The notes under the pieces were generated by a model. The model was not told where the DNA came from and searched no databases. It saw only the letters and a list, made by a program, of their open reading frames with translations. The translations under genes were made by a program, and so were the position numbers. A stretch of DNA of 64,000 nucleotides, from NCBI GenBank assembly GCA_032622095.1, contig CP136062.1, forward strand, positions 133,567,282 through 133,631,281, written 5' to 3'. The stretch comes from Siphonodentalium dalli. Its lineage: Eukaryota; Mollusca; Scaphopoda; Gadilida; Siphonodentaliidae. Shown here in pieces: positions 47,189 to 57,694 of this stretch (position 1 is its first letter; each line of letters begins with the position of its first letter).

Positions 47189-47233
47189 TCACAGGTTGAA
47201 TATTGGGTGGATAGCCCAATATTCAACCTGTGA
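47189..47233. repeat. Perfect hairpin, 19-bp stem and 7-bp loop
   Basis: TCACAGGTTGAATATTGGG pairs exactly with CCCAATATTCAACCTGTGA across 'tggatag'. Confidence 0.85.
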
Positions 47234-47334
47234 ATTTTTGATCGATTATTCTGTGGCCACGCACTCAAAAACCATGCCCAGTTATTGGACCCAACAGCCA
47301 AAGCACTACACCTAATCTATGAAGGTATACATAC

Positions 47335-47429
47335 TTGAGCCGCCACTGGTCGGCCTGTCTCTCCACTGTAACACTTCTTTGTAAACAGTCTCTTTTATAA
47401 CCTCGGCAGTCTGCAGCAGTATTAGATAA
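47335..47429 (-). CDS. Gene B, exon 4 seen
   Basis: Minus-strand exon after 'agaaatttctag' and before the good donor 'gtatgtat', 95 nt. Its first base completes the Phe codon left by the 47790-48001 exon (TT+T). Then follow 31 codons and one base carried over. The peptide starts YLILLQTAEVIKETVYKEVL and ends QWRDRPTSGGS. Reading from the nearer AG at 'ctgctgcag' would stop immediately when joined to the previous exon, so the outer AG is chosen. The next exon (lower coordinates) was not found. The hydrophobic start followed by charged heptads suggests a continuing helix. Confidence 0.82.
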
Positions 47430-47789
47430 CTAGAAATTTCTGGGTAGGTTAAGGATAATATTTTCATTTATTCATCAATTTCGATTATTAGACTTTCCAG
47501 TACTGATTCTTGCATTGCCAGCCTTATATTATTCGAAGTGGTTACTGCCACATAATTTTTTGTTGTTGCTGCCATGTAAAATCTTTTGTTGACTTGATTT
47601 GGCCAGATTTGTTTGAAAATATCATAAACAACTTGGGCCAAAATATATATTGTCCATGTTTCTCATGCTAACCCTACATACCATATCCATTTTAAAGATA
47701 AAGTCTTCTGGCTTTATTTTTTAAAAGAATTGCAGCAAAAGCTCTTTATTGGACTTAAAAAATAAGCGTTTTGTGGGGAATCAATCTAC

Positions 47790-48001
47790 AAATTTTTTTT
47801 CAGAAGGATACGAGCCAACCTCATTATAGGAACAACGTCCTTCATGCCATCTGCATTCATTCCTTTCTCTGCCTCATGAAACAATCGTTTCCGCAGTTTC
47901 TCACTGGCGAGAGGTGAGATGTTATCCATAGCATCTTTGAATTCTTTATCATTCAGCACACCAGCATCACTAGACTGATAGGCAATCAGCCTGTTTTCAA
48001 T
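47790..48001 (-). CDS. Gene B, exon 3 seen: helical region
   Basis: Minus-strand exon after 'aaaatcttttcag', 212 nt, phase 0 at the start and two bases over at the end, before 'gtagattg'. The 70 residues start IENRLIAYQSSDAGVLNDKE, run through FKDAMDNISPLASEKLRKRL, and end KDVVPIMRLARILLKKN. The pattern D-x-G-x-L-x-x-x-E-F is reminiscent of a degenerate EF-hand (DAGVLNDKEF), but the ligand spacing is incomplete, so calcium binding is not claimed. Composition and length of the open frame are clearly coding. A P2 MITE begins only about 10 bp beyond the acceptor. I do not recognise the family. Confidence 0.88.
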
Positions 48002-48011
48002 CTGAAAAGAT

Positions 48012-48190
48012 TTTACCCTTATATTACTAAATGGATTCTCCCATATAGTTATAAAATTATACAATGGAATGGTCTATTATTCATCTGGAGGGATGTTCAG
48101 AAATTCAGGAACGATAGGCAGACAAACAGATAATACAAGTGGAGAAGGATTCGTATTCAATGGTGGGACATGTTCAGATAATTAAGTACA
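48012..48190 (-). mobile_element. P2 MITE abutting the gene B splice acceptor
   Basis: Begins 'tttacccttatattactaaa' right next to the acceptor of the 47790-48001 exon, and holds 'gaatggtctattattcatct' and 'atgttcagataattaagt'. On the minus strand it must supply the branch point of that intron. Confidence 0.75.
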
Positions 48191-48254
48191 ATCGGTCTCC
48201 CAGTAACGTTGTTCAACGTAAATGACATCATGAACAGTTGGCAGAGACAATGGA

Positions 48255-49420
48255 ACATGCAGTTGTCTTAGTTGTCCCCCGAAAAAAAAATTCGGGGGAC
48301 TATTAAAATAGCCGGTGTCCGTCCTGGTGTCCGTGCATCCGGAAATGGTTTCCGGATGATAACTTTAGTTTCGGTTATTAGATCAAAAGCAAATTTCATA
48401 GGTGAGTTTATCAGACCAAAATAAAGGTCAAGTTCGAATATGGGTTTGCTCCGCCCATTTTTGCGAGAGTTATGGCCCTTTTTTGACTTAGAAAACCCCT
48501 GAAAGTTGGTTTCCGGATGATAACTTTAGTAGAGTTAATCGGATTCAAACCAAATTTGGTATATTACTTTCTCCCAGATAAACACAGGTCAAGTTCGAAC
48601 TTGGGTTCTGCCCGACCATTTTTGGCAGAGTTATGCCCCTTTTTCGACATAGAAAATTCAGTTTTTCTTCTGTTTTTTGGGTTCCGGATGATAACTTGAT
48701 TTTGGATTGTTTATATGCAAAACCCGTGGATTACTTATATCAAAATACAGCTCAAGTTCGAATTTCGGTGTAAACCGATAAATTTTGCGAGAGTTATGGC
48801 ACTTTTTTGTCTGCCAACCCGACATATAAAACCCCAAAAGTTGGTGTCTGGATGATAATTGTAGTAGAGTTAATCAGATTTAAACCAAATTTGGTATGTG
48901 TCTTTCTCCCAGCAAAACACAGGTCAAGTTTGAATTCGGGTTCCGCCCGCCAATTTTCACCAGAGTTATGTCCCTTTTTGACTTATAATTTTTGCCAATT
49001 TGAGGTTTCCGGATGATAACTTTAGTAAATGTGTACTGAATGAAATTAAATTTGGTAGCACTAGCACAAAGACAGATCAAATTCGATTTTGTGTTCCGCC
49101 ATGCCAATTTTTATGCGCAAACAACGGTCGTATCAAGCCGATGCTTAGAGGCGGACATGAGGTCTACCGATCTTTTATTCGACTTGTTTTACTTAGAAAA
49201 TTTCTCATTTTTTCGGTTTTCGGATGATATCTCAAGTTTGGATCCTTTAATTGCAAATACGGTTTTTATGTGGATCAGTCATATCACGATGCAGGTCAAG
49301 TTCGAATTTGAGTTTGAACCGATGATTTTTATCAGAGTTATGGGCTTTTTGACTTGTAATTTTCTTCATTTTGTGCCAATTTGAGGTTATATTTTGACTT
49401 TAAGAGTTTTTTTAAGATTT
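48255..49420 (+). repeat. Bivalve-type dispersed repeat (ggatgataacttt family), longest copy
   Basis: Starts with the hairpin 'gtcccccgaa...ttcgggggac' at 48264-48290, then at least six units of about 170-190 bp with 'ttccggatgataactttagt', 'aggtcaagttcgaat' and 'agagttatggcc'. It is in a gene B intron. Confidence 0.82.
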
Positions 49421-49669
49421 GGTTATTTGTATGCATGTCAGTAATGAGACAATGCACAAGTGTCTTATCCATATAGTATACTTCTACAAAGCCTCCGCTC
49501 CAAATGAAGCCACCGGTTCGGGGGACACTGTGGCCGAGCGGCCTTTTATTTCCCTTATGTTGATGACTCGAAATATAAATACAGGATTTAAAATGCCGCT
49601 TTCTGATTGGAGGTGGAACATAAGTGTTATGTACCAGTGTAACAGCATCAGGTTTCGGAATATGATGCC

Positions 49670-50130
49670 AGACATTTGCAGAATGAGCTCCCCAGAGGGT
49701 GAATTTAGTTATGCTATCCCACACAGAGGGTTAGCATCATTAAATTCACCCTCTGGGGACCTCATTCTGCTTGGGCCCCATCTCCTCTGAAAATTATCTT
49801 TGTGACCAATTAACAAGATTTTTAGTTTCTTTAGAAACTTCTTTAGAAACTTCTTTAGAAAGTTTCTGTTTCTTTTTTAGTTTCTCTATATCCCCAAATT
49901 GGCAGATGACACAATGTATAATCCTGGTGCCCAAAGGGTGCACATCACCATCTTCTCTATCTGGGAACTTAAATCTGAGTCTAGGTCTCCCATGATGAGA
50001 CTATGCAGAATGAGGTATGCAGCTGAATTTGGTGATGCTAGCCAACTGTGCAGGCCTGCAGGGTAGCATCACTAAATTCACCCTCTGGGAACCTCATCCT
50101 GCAAATGTCAGCACCATATTTTGAGGCCTG
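49670..50130. repeat. Inverted-repeat family 'ccccagagggtgaattt'
   Basis: 'gaatgagctccccagagggt' at 49680 and 'attcaccctctggggacctc' at 49743, then a second pair near 50011 and 50076. Possibly two adjacent elements. Confidence 0.7.
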
Positions 50131-50193
50131 AACAGCATTCAAAGTCACAAAAATAAAACCAATTCTTATTAGAAGAAAATAAAACTTGAGATA

Positions 50194-50457
50194 TTAGCCC
50201 TTTATTTTATAAATGGATTTTCCCATTCAGTTATAAAAGTATACATTGGAATGGACAATTATATTCATCTGGAGGTGTGTTCAGGAAAAACAAGCTGACG
50301 ACAGATAATAAAAGCGCAGCAGGAGTCCAACTATTGGAGGGAAATATTCAGGAAATAAGTTTAACAAACAACCTAAGGTCGTTTGTTGAACTTTTTATCT
50401 GAACATTTCCTAAGGGATATCTACTCGTCAATAAGTTTTTAGTATAGAAAGGGTAAA
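50194..50457 (-). mobile_element. P2 MITE
   Basis: 'ttagccctttattttataaa' at the left and 'agtatagaaagggtaaa' at the right, core 'aggaaataagtttaacaaac'. The TTAA ends are slightly eroded. Confidence 0.75.
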
Positions 50458-50489
50458 TGAAATTTACTCTGCTGATCGGAAGTGTTAGT

Positions 50490-51640
50490 CAGATACATTT
50501 TTTACTTCATGGGTTGTCCCATTCAGTTATAAAATAAAAGTATATACAGTGAAGTTGTACATTCTTCATTTGTATAGATTCTAATATACTACAAGCAGAC
50601 GACAAGGGGGGAAACACTTATAGTGGTTAGAGCTGAAACGGACAGCCGGATAACCGGTTAGCATCCGGATAACGACGTAACCGGTTAGAAAAAAATGAAC
50701 CGGACGAAACCGCATCCCACTCTGTCAGTTGAATGTGAACGTGAATAATGCACTGGTACCCTCAAAATATTAAGATAAATGATGCAAAAGTAATAATAAC
50801 CCCTGTGCCACCGATAGTAGAGTGCAATGCAAAGATTAATTGGTGCACGTGGAAGTTTCAGATACTGAGTAGCAATTCTCAAACTGTCCGGAAGTGTCGG
50901 CGACCTTCAATCAATTCCGGCCTTTGAAGTTTTCTCTGATCTTCCAACGAAACCACGTGGGCAGTCACTGTGTATCCAGGTGGGATAGTTCAAAGCAATG
51001 AAGTCACTGAATCAGTGAATCTGTCATCTGATTGACACCCCTCAGACTCGGTATTATTTCGTGTTGAAATTTGAAAAGTGAACATGGCTATCGATCGACT
51101 CTGCGAGAATTAGCGATAAATGCCATTAAATGGAATCGTGTAAATCGGAAGTGTGGGCGAATTTATTACTTTCTAGTCTTTATTTATAATTCATTGGAGG
51201 ATATACCAATGATGATATCATGATAATGATATATTACAGATCTTTAATATATAGTTTTGTTACTCGTTTTACCAATACCCATACTATAATATTGTTACTC
51301 GTTTTACAAATGCCCAAACATATGCTGATCACTGGCAATTGCAAATAAGCGTTCCGCCTGCCATTCACAAATTTCACTTGCTCATTCCCCATCAGGAGAG
51401 CCAGCAAAAGAACAGTGAATGCGTGTTTTTGAATATCGTGAATAAGGTCTTTATTTCAGCTACTATTTCTCACCTAGGTTTGTCCCTGGAGCATGGAAAA
51501 TGTCGACATAATTAGCGGTTAACCGGTTGAAATACGGCTAACCCCAAAGGTTAACTGGTTAGAAGAATGGGTCAACCGTTTCAGCTCTAATAGTGGTGTT
51601 CAACTAATAAGTTCAACAAGTACACAGAACTGCACAAGTG
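50490..51640 (-). mobile_element. P2 MITE remnant split by an Ac-like hAT element
   Basis: The left piece has 'cccattcagttataaaataa' and 'agcagacgacaa', the right piece 'aataagttcaacaagta'. The insertion at 50628-51589 separates them. The outer ends are unclear. Confidence 0.55.
50628..51589. mobile_element. Ac-like hAT element with perfect 8-bp target duplication
   Basis: Termini TAGAGCTGAAACGG and CCGTTTCAGCTCTA are exact complements. ATAGTGGT lies outside both ends (50620-50627, 51590-51597). Subterminal motifs 'taaccggtta' and variants occur four or more times within ~70 bp of the ends. At 962 bp it is too short for a full transposase, and no such frame is seen. Confidence 0.92.
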
Positions 51641-51941
51641 TCAGTTTATGGCACGAGTGCGATGGTGAAAGGCTAGCATGGGAGGTCAAAGGCCTCGAAT
51701 GTTATCCTTCCACGATCACAAAAGTGCCATAAACTATCTGCCATGCAGTAATACATTTGTGTGGTTCCATGTTTTTTAAATGCACGACCAACATCTCCTT
51801 ACTGATCATTTCTTATGTCGTTGTCCGATGAATTATTCCATGCTATATTTGATCATGTGATATGTCAAGATGCTCTTATTTTAAATTTCCAGAGAACATC
51901 ATTTATGCGTCGTCCTATTACGAACGATTGTGTGGAATGGG

Positions 51942-52156
51942 TTAACCCTTTCAGTGCCAAGTCCGAGTTTTGTATCAACCCATATTTCCTTGATCATTTT
52001 TCAAATTTATTGATTATAATAATGTGATGCATTGATGGAAAGAGCTCTTAGAGCTCTTTCCATCAATGTATGACATTATTATAATCAATACATTTGAAAA
52101 ATGATCAAGGAAATATGGGTTGATACAAAAATCGGACTTGGCCCTGAAAGGGTTAA
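51942..52156. mobile_element. Palindromic TTAA MITE, family P8
   Basis: TTAACCCTTTCAGTGCCAAG at the left and 'cctgaaagggttaa' at the right. The arms are about 95 bp, with 'caacccatatttccttgatc' in both, meeting at 'gagctcttagagctc'. It shares the TTAACCCTTTC start with P1 and P2 but not their interior. Confidence 0.88.
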
Positions 52157-52424
52157 AACAGATGGCATGGGCTGAAATGGAGGAACAGCATTTTTTTTAG
52201 CAACAGGTGCATAATAAACAAACTTATTAGATGAATATCCAAACAGAATAAGTAATGGGAATCAAGTAACTATACTCACCAGCAAATATTCAGCTACAAA
52301 AGTGTTCTATTGCGCAGATAGTCCAAATACTTGATATTGTGCACACATGTTGCTGTTGTAGGTGAATGAATTGTTTTTGCTAAATTGTAGTAAAATCAAT
52401 GTGCTTCCAATTAAATTCAACACA

Positions 52425-52617
52425 CAGTAATGCCCTAAATAATCGACTCCTTAACCACAGCAGAATTATGGGCAACTTTTCAGGATTTAGTCGGCAATAT
52501 GGATTGTTAGCATTCATCGGAAAGCTCTCATCTAACAAGCCATATTTCCAACTAAATCCTGAAAAGTTACTCATAATTCTGCTGTGGTCAAGGAGTCGAT
52601 TATTTAGGGCATTACTG
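52425..52617. mobile_element. P3 palindrome, short centre, beside gene B exon
   Basis: CAGTAATGCCCTAAATAATC at the left and 'gggcattactg' at the right. The centre is reduced. It ends 58 bp from the donor side of the 52676-52801 exon. Confidence 0.82.
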
Positions 52618-52675
52618 TAGTTTGACATGTTCAAGGAACCTCATGTAATCTTAAAGGAAGGAGCCTGCTACTCAC

Positions 52676-52801
52676 CTCTAGAAACCTGGGTTCTCTGAAT
52701 TTGAGGATCAGATGAATGAGATATTTAGCGACACTGCTCGACGATATCTTGTTCTCACTGAACGATGTGTAGCTCATCTGGAGTGTCTCTAGATCATCCT
52801 C
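52676..52801 (-). CDS. Gene B, exon 2 seen
   Basis: Minus-strand exon after 'tttcaatag' and before the strong donor 'gtgagtag', 126 nt, exactly 42 codons with phase 0 at both ends. The peptide starts EDDLETLQMSYTSFSENKIS and ends VAKYLIHLILKFREPRFLE. It joins in frame to both neighbours. A Ser-rich stretch (KISSSSVAK) is followed by an amphipathic helix. The base composition is much less AT-rich than the flanks, and the exon is squeezed between a P3 palindrome on one side and a P1 MITE on the other. The family is not recognised. Confidence 0.88.
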
Positions 52802-52845
52802 CTATTGAAAAAAACGAAAGGTCAGTTTGAAGAGCATTGTTTAAA

Positions 52846-53378
52846 TTAACCATTCCGTGACTGTGTCAATGCATTCTCTTATATATGCAAGTCTCCATAA
52901 GGAGCCTCACATTTTTTGAGAATACATTGGCCAAACAATATTTACCTAACAATATTTACCTTGCCTAGCAATATTTAAATTGACATTGGATTCCTCTACC
53001 TGTGTGGTAGGGAGACAACGAACGGAGGAATGGTCGGTGCTGAAAATATAAACTTACCTTGTCTGGTTTCTCAGAATAACTTGTTCAGAATGTGAACAGT
53101 CCAAGAGCCATGCAGTTCGGATACACCCCTTGTATTGTTAGCACTTATAACACACAATCAATTAGTGACAAAATAGATGTGTTGGTCCAGGAATCCGATA
53201 CAGGGTATATATATAGTTTTTCTGCAAAGTTCGCGCAAACACCTGACAAGCCAGTGTAAGCCAGTGCATTCTCTTATATATGCAAGGCTACCTATGGGAG
53301 ACTCGCATATATAACAGAATGCACTGGCACAGGATCTTTATTGCTACGCCGGCGCAGCTCCCACCATGAAAGGGTTAA
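52846..53378. mobile_element. P1 MITE with an internal insertion, beside gene B exon
   Basis: Starts TTAACCATTCCGTGAC and ends 'ccaccatgaaagggttaa'. The two palindromic cores (52866 and 53266) are separated by about 250 bp of unrelated DNA (roughly 53000-53250). The element begins 45 bp from the exon. Confidence 0.72.
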
Positions 53379-54181
53379 GACTGCACGATAATGTTTCAAG
53401 TTCATCTAAAGTTTGAATGCAAATGTTTTAAGTATTATTTGCATTCGTACTACAACCAATAATTTATTTTTAATATCAGTTTAAACTGTAACTTGATACA
53501 AATTTAGCAAACAGAAGAGAATTGATCTTTCCGCAGCTGTCCATCAAACATTTATTAGCAGTCATTTTCTACCAATCAGCGACTGGGCTGGTCGTTTGCT
53601 GCATTATCAATTCTTTTCTCACACTAATTTTGATATATGCATGTGCATACTTTCAGTGTTAAATTGAATATTTTTCAAACAAATTATTTGTTGTCAAATC
53701 ATAATTTACTGAAATTTTTATTTGTGCAATGATGTTGGAAATTCATCCATGATTATAGCACTTTTTTATTTTGCATGTCAATAGTCATATTTTTCATAGT
53801 TAAAGATGAAAAAAAGGCATGTTCTCTGGTGTATTGTTGCCTTTTGACAGGCACTGTAAAAGAAATTAAACTATTTCTGCAGGCACCTTGTCTCCTAGCA
53901 ACCGTAATCTCCTCCCACTAATGTATGTGTGGAATCCTCCAATAAATGTGCCTTAGAATTGTCTCAATGAGAAAATGAAAACAATAATTGACATATATGA
54001 ACAATGTTTTGACCTAGAGTAGTCAGTAGTGAGTCAGTTTAAGGCATTTGTCAAAGTCCTAAGGAGTCATAAGTTGTATCTCGCAACAACACAAACAAGT
54101 CCAATAACATTGACAAGTTCATGACACTGTGTCATTCTATGTAGCATACTGTATACTTAAATTTAGGTAGACATTGTTTCA
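53379..54181. other. Gene B intron, no other feature seen
   Basis: AT-rich, with no repeat or exon recognised. Confidence 0.4.
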
Positions 54182-54409
54182 TTTAGCCCTTCCATGGCTT
54201 CCTGAATTTTTGCAAAAACCATTTGCCAATGTATTCTCTTGCATATGCGAGTCTCCCATGGGGAGCCTCGCATATATAACAGAATACATTGGCCTAACAA
54301 TATTTACAATGACCTTGTAAGCCAGCGGGAGAGTCACAAATATAAGAGAATACACTGGCACAGGATCTTTAATGCTGCACCAGCGCAGCTCCCACAACAA
54401 AATGGTTAA
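54182..54409. mobile_element. P1 MITE in gene B intron
   Basis: Starts 'tagcccttccatggcttcct' and ends 'cccacaacaaaatggttaa'. Two cores are present, the second degraded ('gagtcacaaatataagagaa'). Confidence 0.75.
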
Positions 54410-54622
54410 GTGAACAAAATAGCGATTTAGTGTGGTACCTCATAACAGAAAAAGACCTTTTCTGTTTTACAGTTGATGTCATCAAGAACATTGCCAACAG
54501 AATCACTCTGTATTGCCCAAGTACAAGATAGATTTTTTTTATTGAACATTTTTTAATTTTCTGTATTTTGCTGTATTTCGCAAAAATAAACGAATGGGTG
54601 TGCAATAAGTTCATGTACTTAC

Positions 54623-54775
54623 GCTCAAGAAGGGATACACAACCGATGCAAATGCTCTGAAATCATCCACTTCTTTCCATGTGATGGCAGCTACAAAATC
54701 ACACATGAGTAGGATGTACCGCAGACATGCTGCATCAATGTTACCCACTAGTATATGTCCGAGTAGCTGTATTGT
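54623..54775 (-). CDS. Gene B, exon 1 seen
   Basis: Minus-strand exon after 'ccatttgcag' and before the consensus donor 'gtaagtac', 153 nt, 51 codons with phase 0 at both ends. The peptide starts TIQLLGHILVGNIDAACLRY, continues ILLMCDFVAAITWKEVDDFR and ends AFASVVYPFLS. It is hydrophobic and helical with buried-looking Cys, Trp and aromatic residues, more like a folded alpha-solenoid than a membrane span. It joins in frame to 52676-52801. Upstream exons (higher coordinates) were not identified in the remaining 9 kb, perhaps because large elements occupy that space. The family is not recognised. Confidence 0.88.
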
Positions 54776-54910
54776 CTGCAAATGGATCAAGGTAAATCAT
54801 AACCCTGTCAAAATTCAGATAGCCAAAATAATATTTACTATTTACTGTACTGACCCGCGTTTAGGTCCAGGGGGCCTTTGTTTTATTTGAGCTAAAAAAT
54901 CCAAGTGGGC

Positions 54911-55563
54911 TTAAAGGGGTACTGTACCCCAATTTCAATAAATTCCCAGTGACAATAGCGATCTAATATGAATGTTATATTGTAAAATAACTAATTTGAG
55001 TCGACGATGTCTACTGAAAACGTTCCGGTTAACAGGCTATCGTAAAAGTAAAATTGAATTATTTAATATAAATTCATTTATGGCTGGAGTCATAAAATGG
55101 AGAATTATGCCATTACGAGTTACCGTTCTTGAAATCGCATATGTTGCGTGTCTTTTATCGACGGCCATTCGCGAACATTATTGAGTTGCAAACAAAACAT
55201 GTTACCTGCAAAAGAAGGCCCGTTATAACCGATTCGGGAAAAAGGGAGAACGAAACAAGAGTCATAAAGCGTCAAGTATTTTATAGGGAGTGAGATTGTT
55301 CGATGGAAGAGATTGAATGCATCAATCGAAGCTGTGAGCAACGAACTTCCGGTTCTTCCTGCAACTTGCGTCTTCTCCGGTGAAGGTCAAAAACATGGCG
55401 CGTAGTTTGAAATCGTAATATTTTTGTTTCCAAGATCAATATTTTCTTCGCTAAATTAGGTTTATACGAAACTCATATAACACGAACACAATCTAACTTG
55501 AAAGTTACTTCAATGGGAGTAAATAAAAAAAATCGCCTATCTTAGTGTACAGTACCCCTTTAA
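54911..55563. mobile_element. TTAA element, family P9
   Basis: TTAA plus AGGGGTACTGTAC at the left and GTACAGTACCCCT plus TTAA at the right, exact complements. The 645-bp interior has no long frame and no similarity seen to P1-P8. Confidence 0.85.
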
Positions 55564-57426
55564 ACTCGGATATGGCCCTTTGCAGACCAAAAATCCTAAG
55601 AAATCGGGACATTAAAACTTATGAAAGCCGATCGATTATTTGGGAAATATACCGGCTTCCAGATTAAGTAAAGGTAAGTATTTATAAGTTACTTTGAGAA
55701 AGTAATTTTTCAATTAAATGTGAATATTAAGGGTCAGATGCACGTTTGCCCAAAATATGGCTGAAATCATTGAAAACATCACTGTTGTATGAGCCAAAAA
55801 CAACAATGGAAAAATGAAAATGCATAGCAACCAGATTTCGTATTGCTCAGCTTTATACATAGAATGTGTTGGTGAATTGTTATAGTATGCTGGACATGTG
55901 GTTTCCTTTAAAAAGCACTTTGGTTTGACAAATGTGGGAAATATTTTGGAAAAATAGCATGTCTTTAGGTACCGAGAACCTTTAAATAACTAACAATATT
56001 GGACCAGAGAATGGACCATGGTGTGCTATGGTATCTGGTTTACATGAGAGGAGCCATATTTTGTTCATAAAATGAGCTGCTTCGCCATCAAAGACGGATT
56101 CCAAGATGACGACAATCTGCTCTAGCAATGGCCGGATTGTCCGCCATTGGAAAACGTAAGTCAAACTTTATTCTGTTCGTTTGCGGACTAAAAAGGCAAA
56201 TATCACAATATTCGTACCCGATCAGCACCCGATCTCCAAGGGGTTATCTGTATAACTATCAGGAGAAGTCATATTGACATTACTGACTTCCAATTTAGCT
56301 ACTTTTATTGAAAAAAGAAGAAAACATTTGATGGAAATTTAAAAGTAAAATATTAACTTTCGCCCATCTATCGAAAATAAGCTTGATATCATTGCGACAA
56401 TATTAAAAAGATATAATTCATCTCTTAAAAGTATCAAAATTGCACATAGTTAGTAATTTTTATGTTTAGTTACATCAGTTTTCCCACATAATAAGAAAAT
56501 ATACGTTTTCTGTGTATAATACGGGGAACTATATATTGCGGCATACTAAAGTGAGTTATGAAACCATTTCCGGTAATTGGATAATTCGTAAAACCGAAAG
56601 TTGATTTTCTCTTCTAATTTGTGAAATTACGCATTGCATAATGTCCGATCGCTCTCAATGACGACCCATATTGAAGGAAGAGTAATTGGGAACGTGTCGG
56701 TACTGGTGGTTCCAACGATCGCATGAATGATTTTATACTTTGGCGTAAGTTTGATAAATTTTCGACGACTTGAAATATTGTTTACAAAATGGCTGGCCGA
56801 CATCAATTTCACACGCTCTTATATTTTTAACAAAAAAACGTACAACACACAAAGTTTGAAACGCTAGTCATATATATGTTATTTTTATCATAATAATCAT
56901 GGTTGACATGTATTTTTTCTTGCGCTATTTCTCATAAAAAAAATGAATCATGTTGCCAAGTTCTGGTCACATGCTATTTTGTATAGCTGACCAGTGGACA
57001 CACCACAATTATTATATATTTTTTTTACAATTTGGAGGCGTAAACGTCGAGAAATTTTGTCCTATTTTGGTTGTAATCAATTACAAGAGTTGATTTTATA
57101 ATACTAGCAAGTGCCTAATAATCGTGTCGTTACTTTAGTAATCGATGGGGTTCAGGCTGAAGTGAAAGTTAAATAATAATTATAATATTAATAGTGTCAG
57201 TTCACATGGCAATTTCACTCTGTCTCAATGCCAAATAATACAAGTGATCATTGAGAATTTTTTCCAAATTAATAATCATGTTGACACTATACCAGGCACC
57301 CGAATGACCTGATAGTTATTCAACTATACAAGTTGAATATGTACAGTATATGTATTACGGTTTCATGGATCTTCAAATAAAAACAAGGGAAATAATTCAA
57401 TAACAAATACCATATATATGACTTAA

Positions 57427-57491
57427 CTAGATCATGCCATGAATCGCTACGTATGGGCATAGCCAGATTAGAGATTCATGGCATGATCTAT
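57427..57491. repeat. Short palindrome
   Basis: 'tagatcatgccatgaatc' and 'gattcatggcatgatcta' around a 28-bp spacer. Inside the P10 element. Confidence 0.8.
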
Positions 57492-57561
57492 TAGTAACAC
57501 CACACAAATGATGCATGTGGCATGAATCAAATTTTATCCGAAGCCTGTTCATTTACCGGTA

Positions 57562-57694
57562 TTATAATAATATTATTACACTTCAATGTCACATTGTGGC
57601 TGCATTTTCAAGGATCTCATAACTTGTTTTATAATAATATTATTACACTTCAATGTCACATTGTGGCTGCATTTTCAAGGATCTCATAACTTGT
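57562..57694 (+). repeat. Tandem duplication of a 67-bp unit
   Basis: Two adjacent copies of 'ttataataatattattacac' through 'ggatctcataacttgt', identical by eye. So recent that it could be an assembly or polymerase artefact. Confidence 0.9.

Noticed and set aside
53058-53140. Minus-strand coding-like stretch ending in a gtaagt donor between gene B exons
   Set aside because: It lacks a good acceptor, and including it would break the phase-0 join between the 54623-54775 and 52676-52801 exons.
55982-56164. Minus-strand frame with PLLEQIVVILESVFDGEAAH
   Set aside because: It lies in the left arm of the P10 element and part of it is mirrored in the right arm, so it is element sequence rather than a gene B exon.
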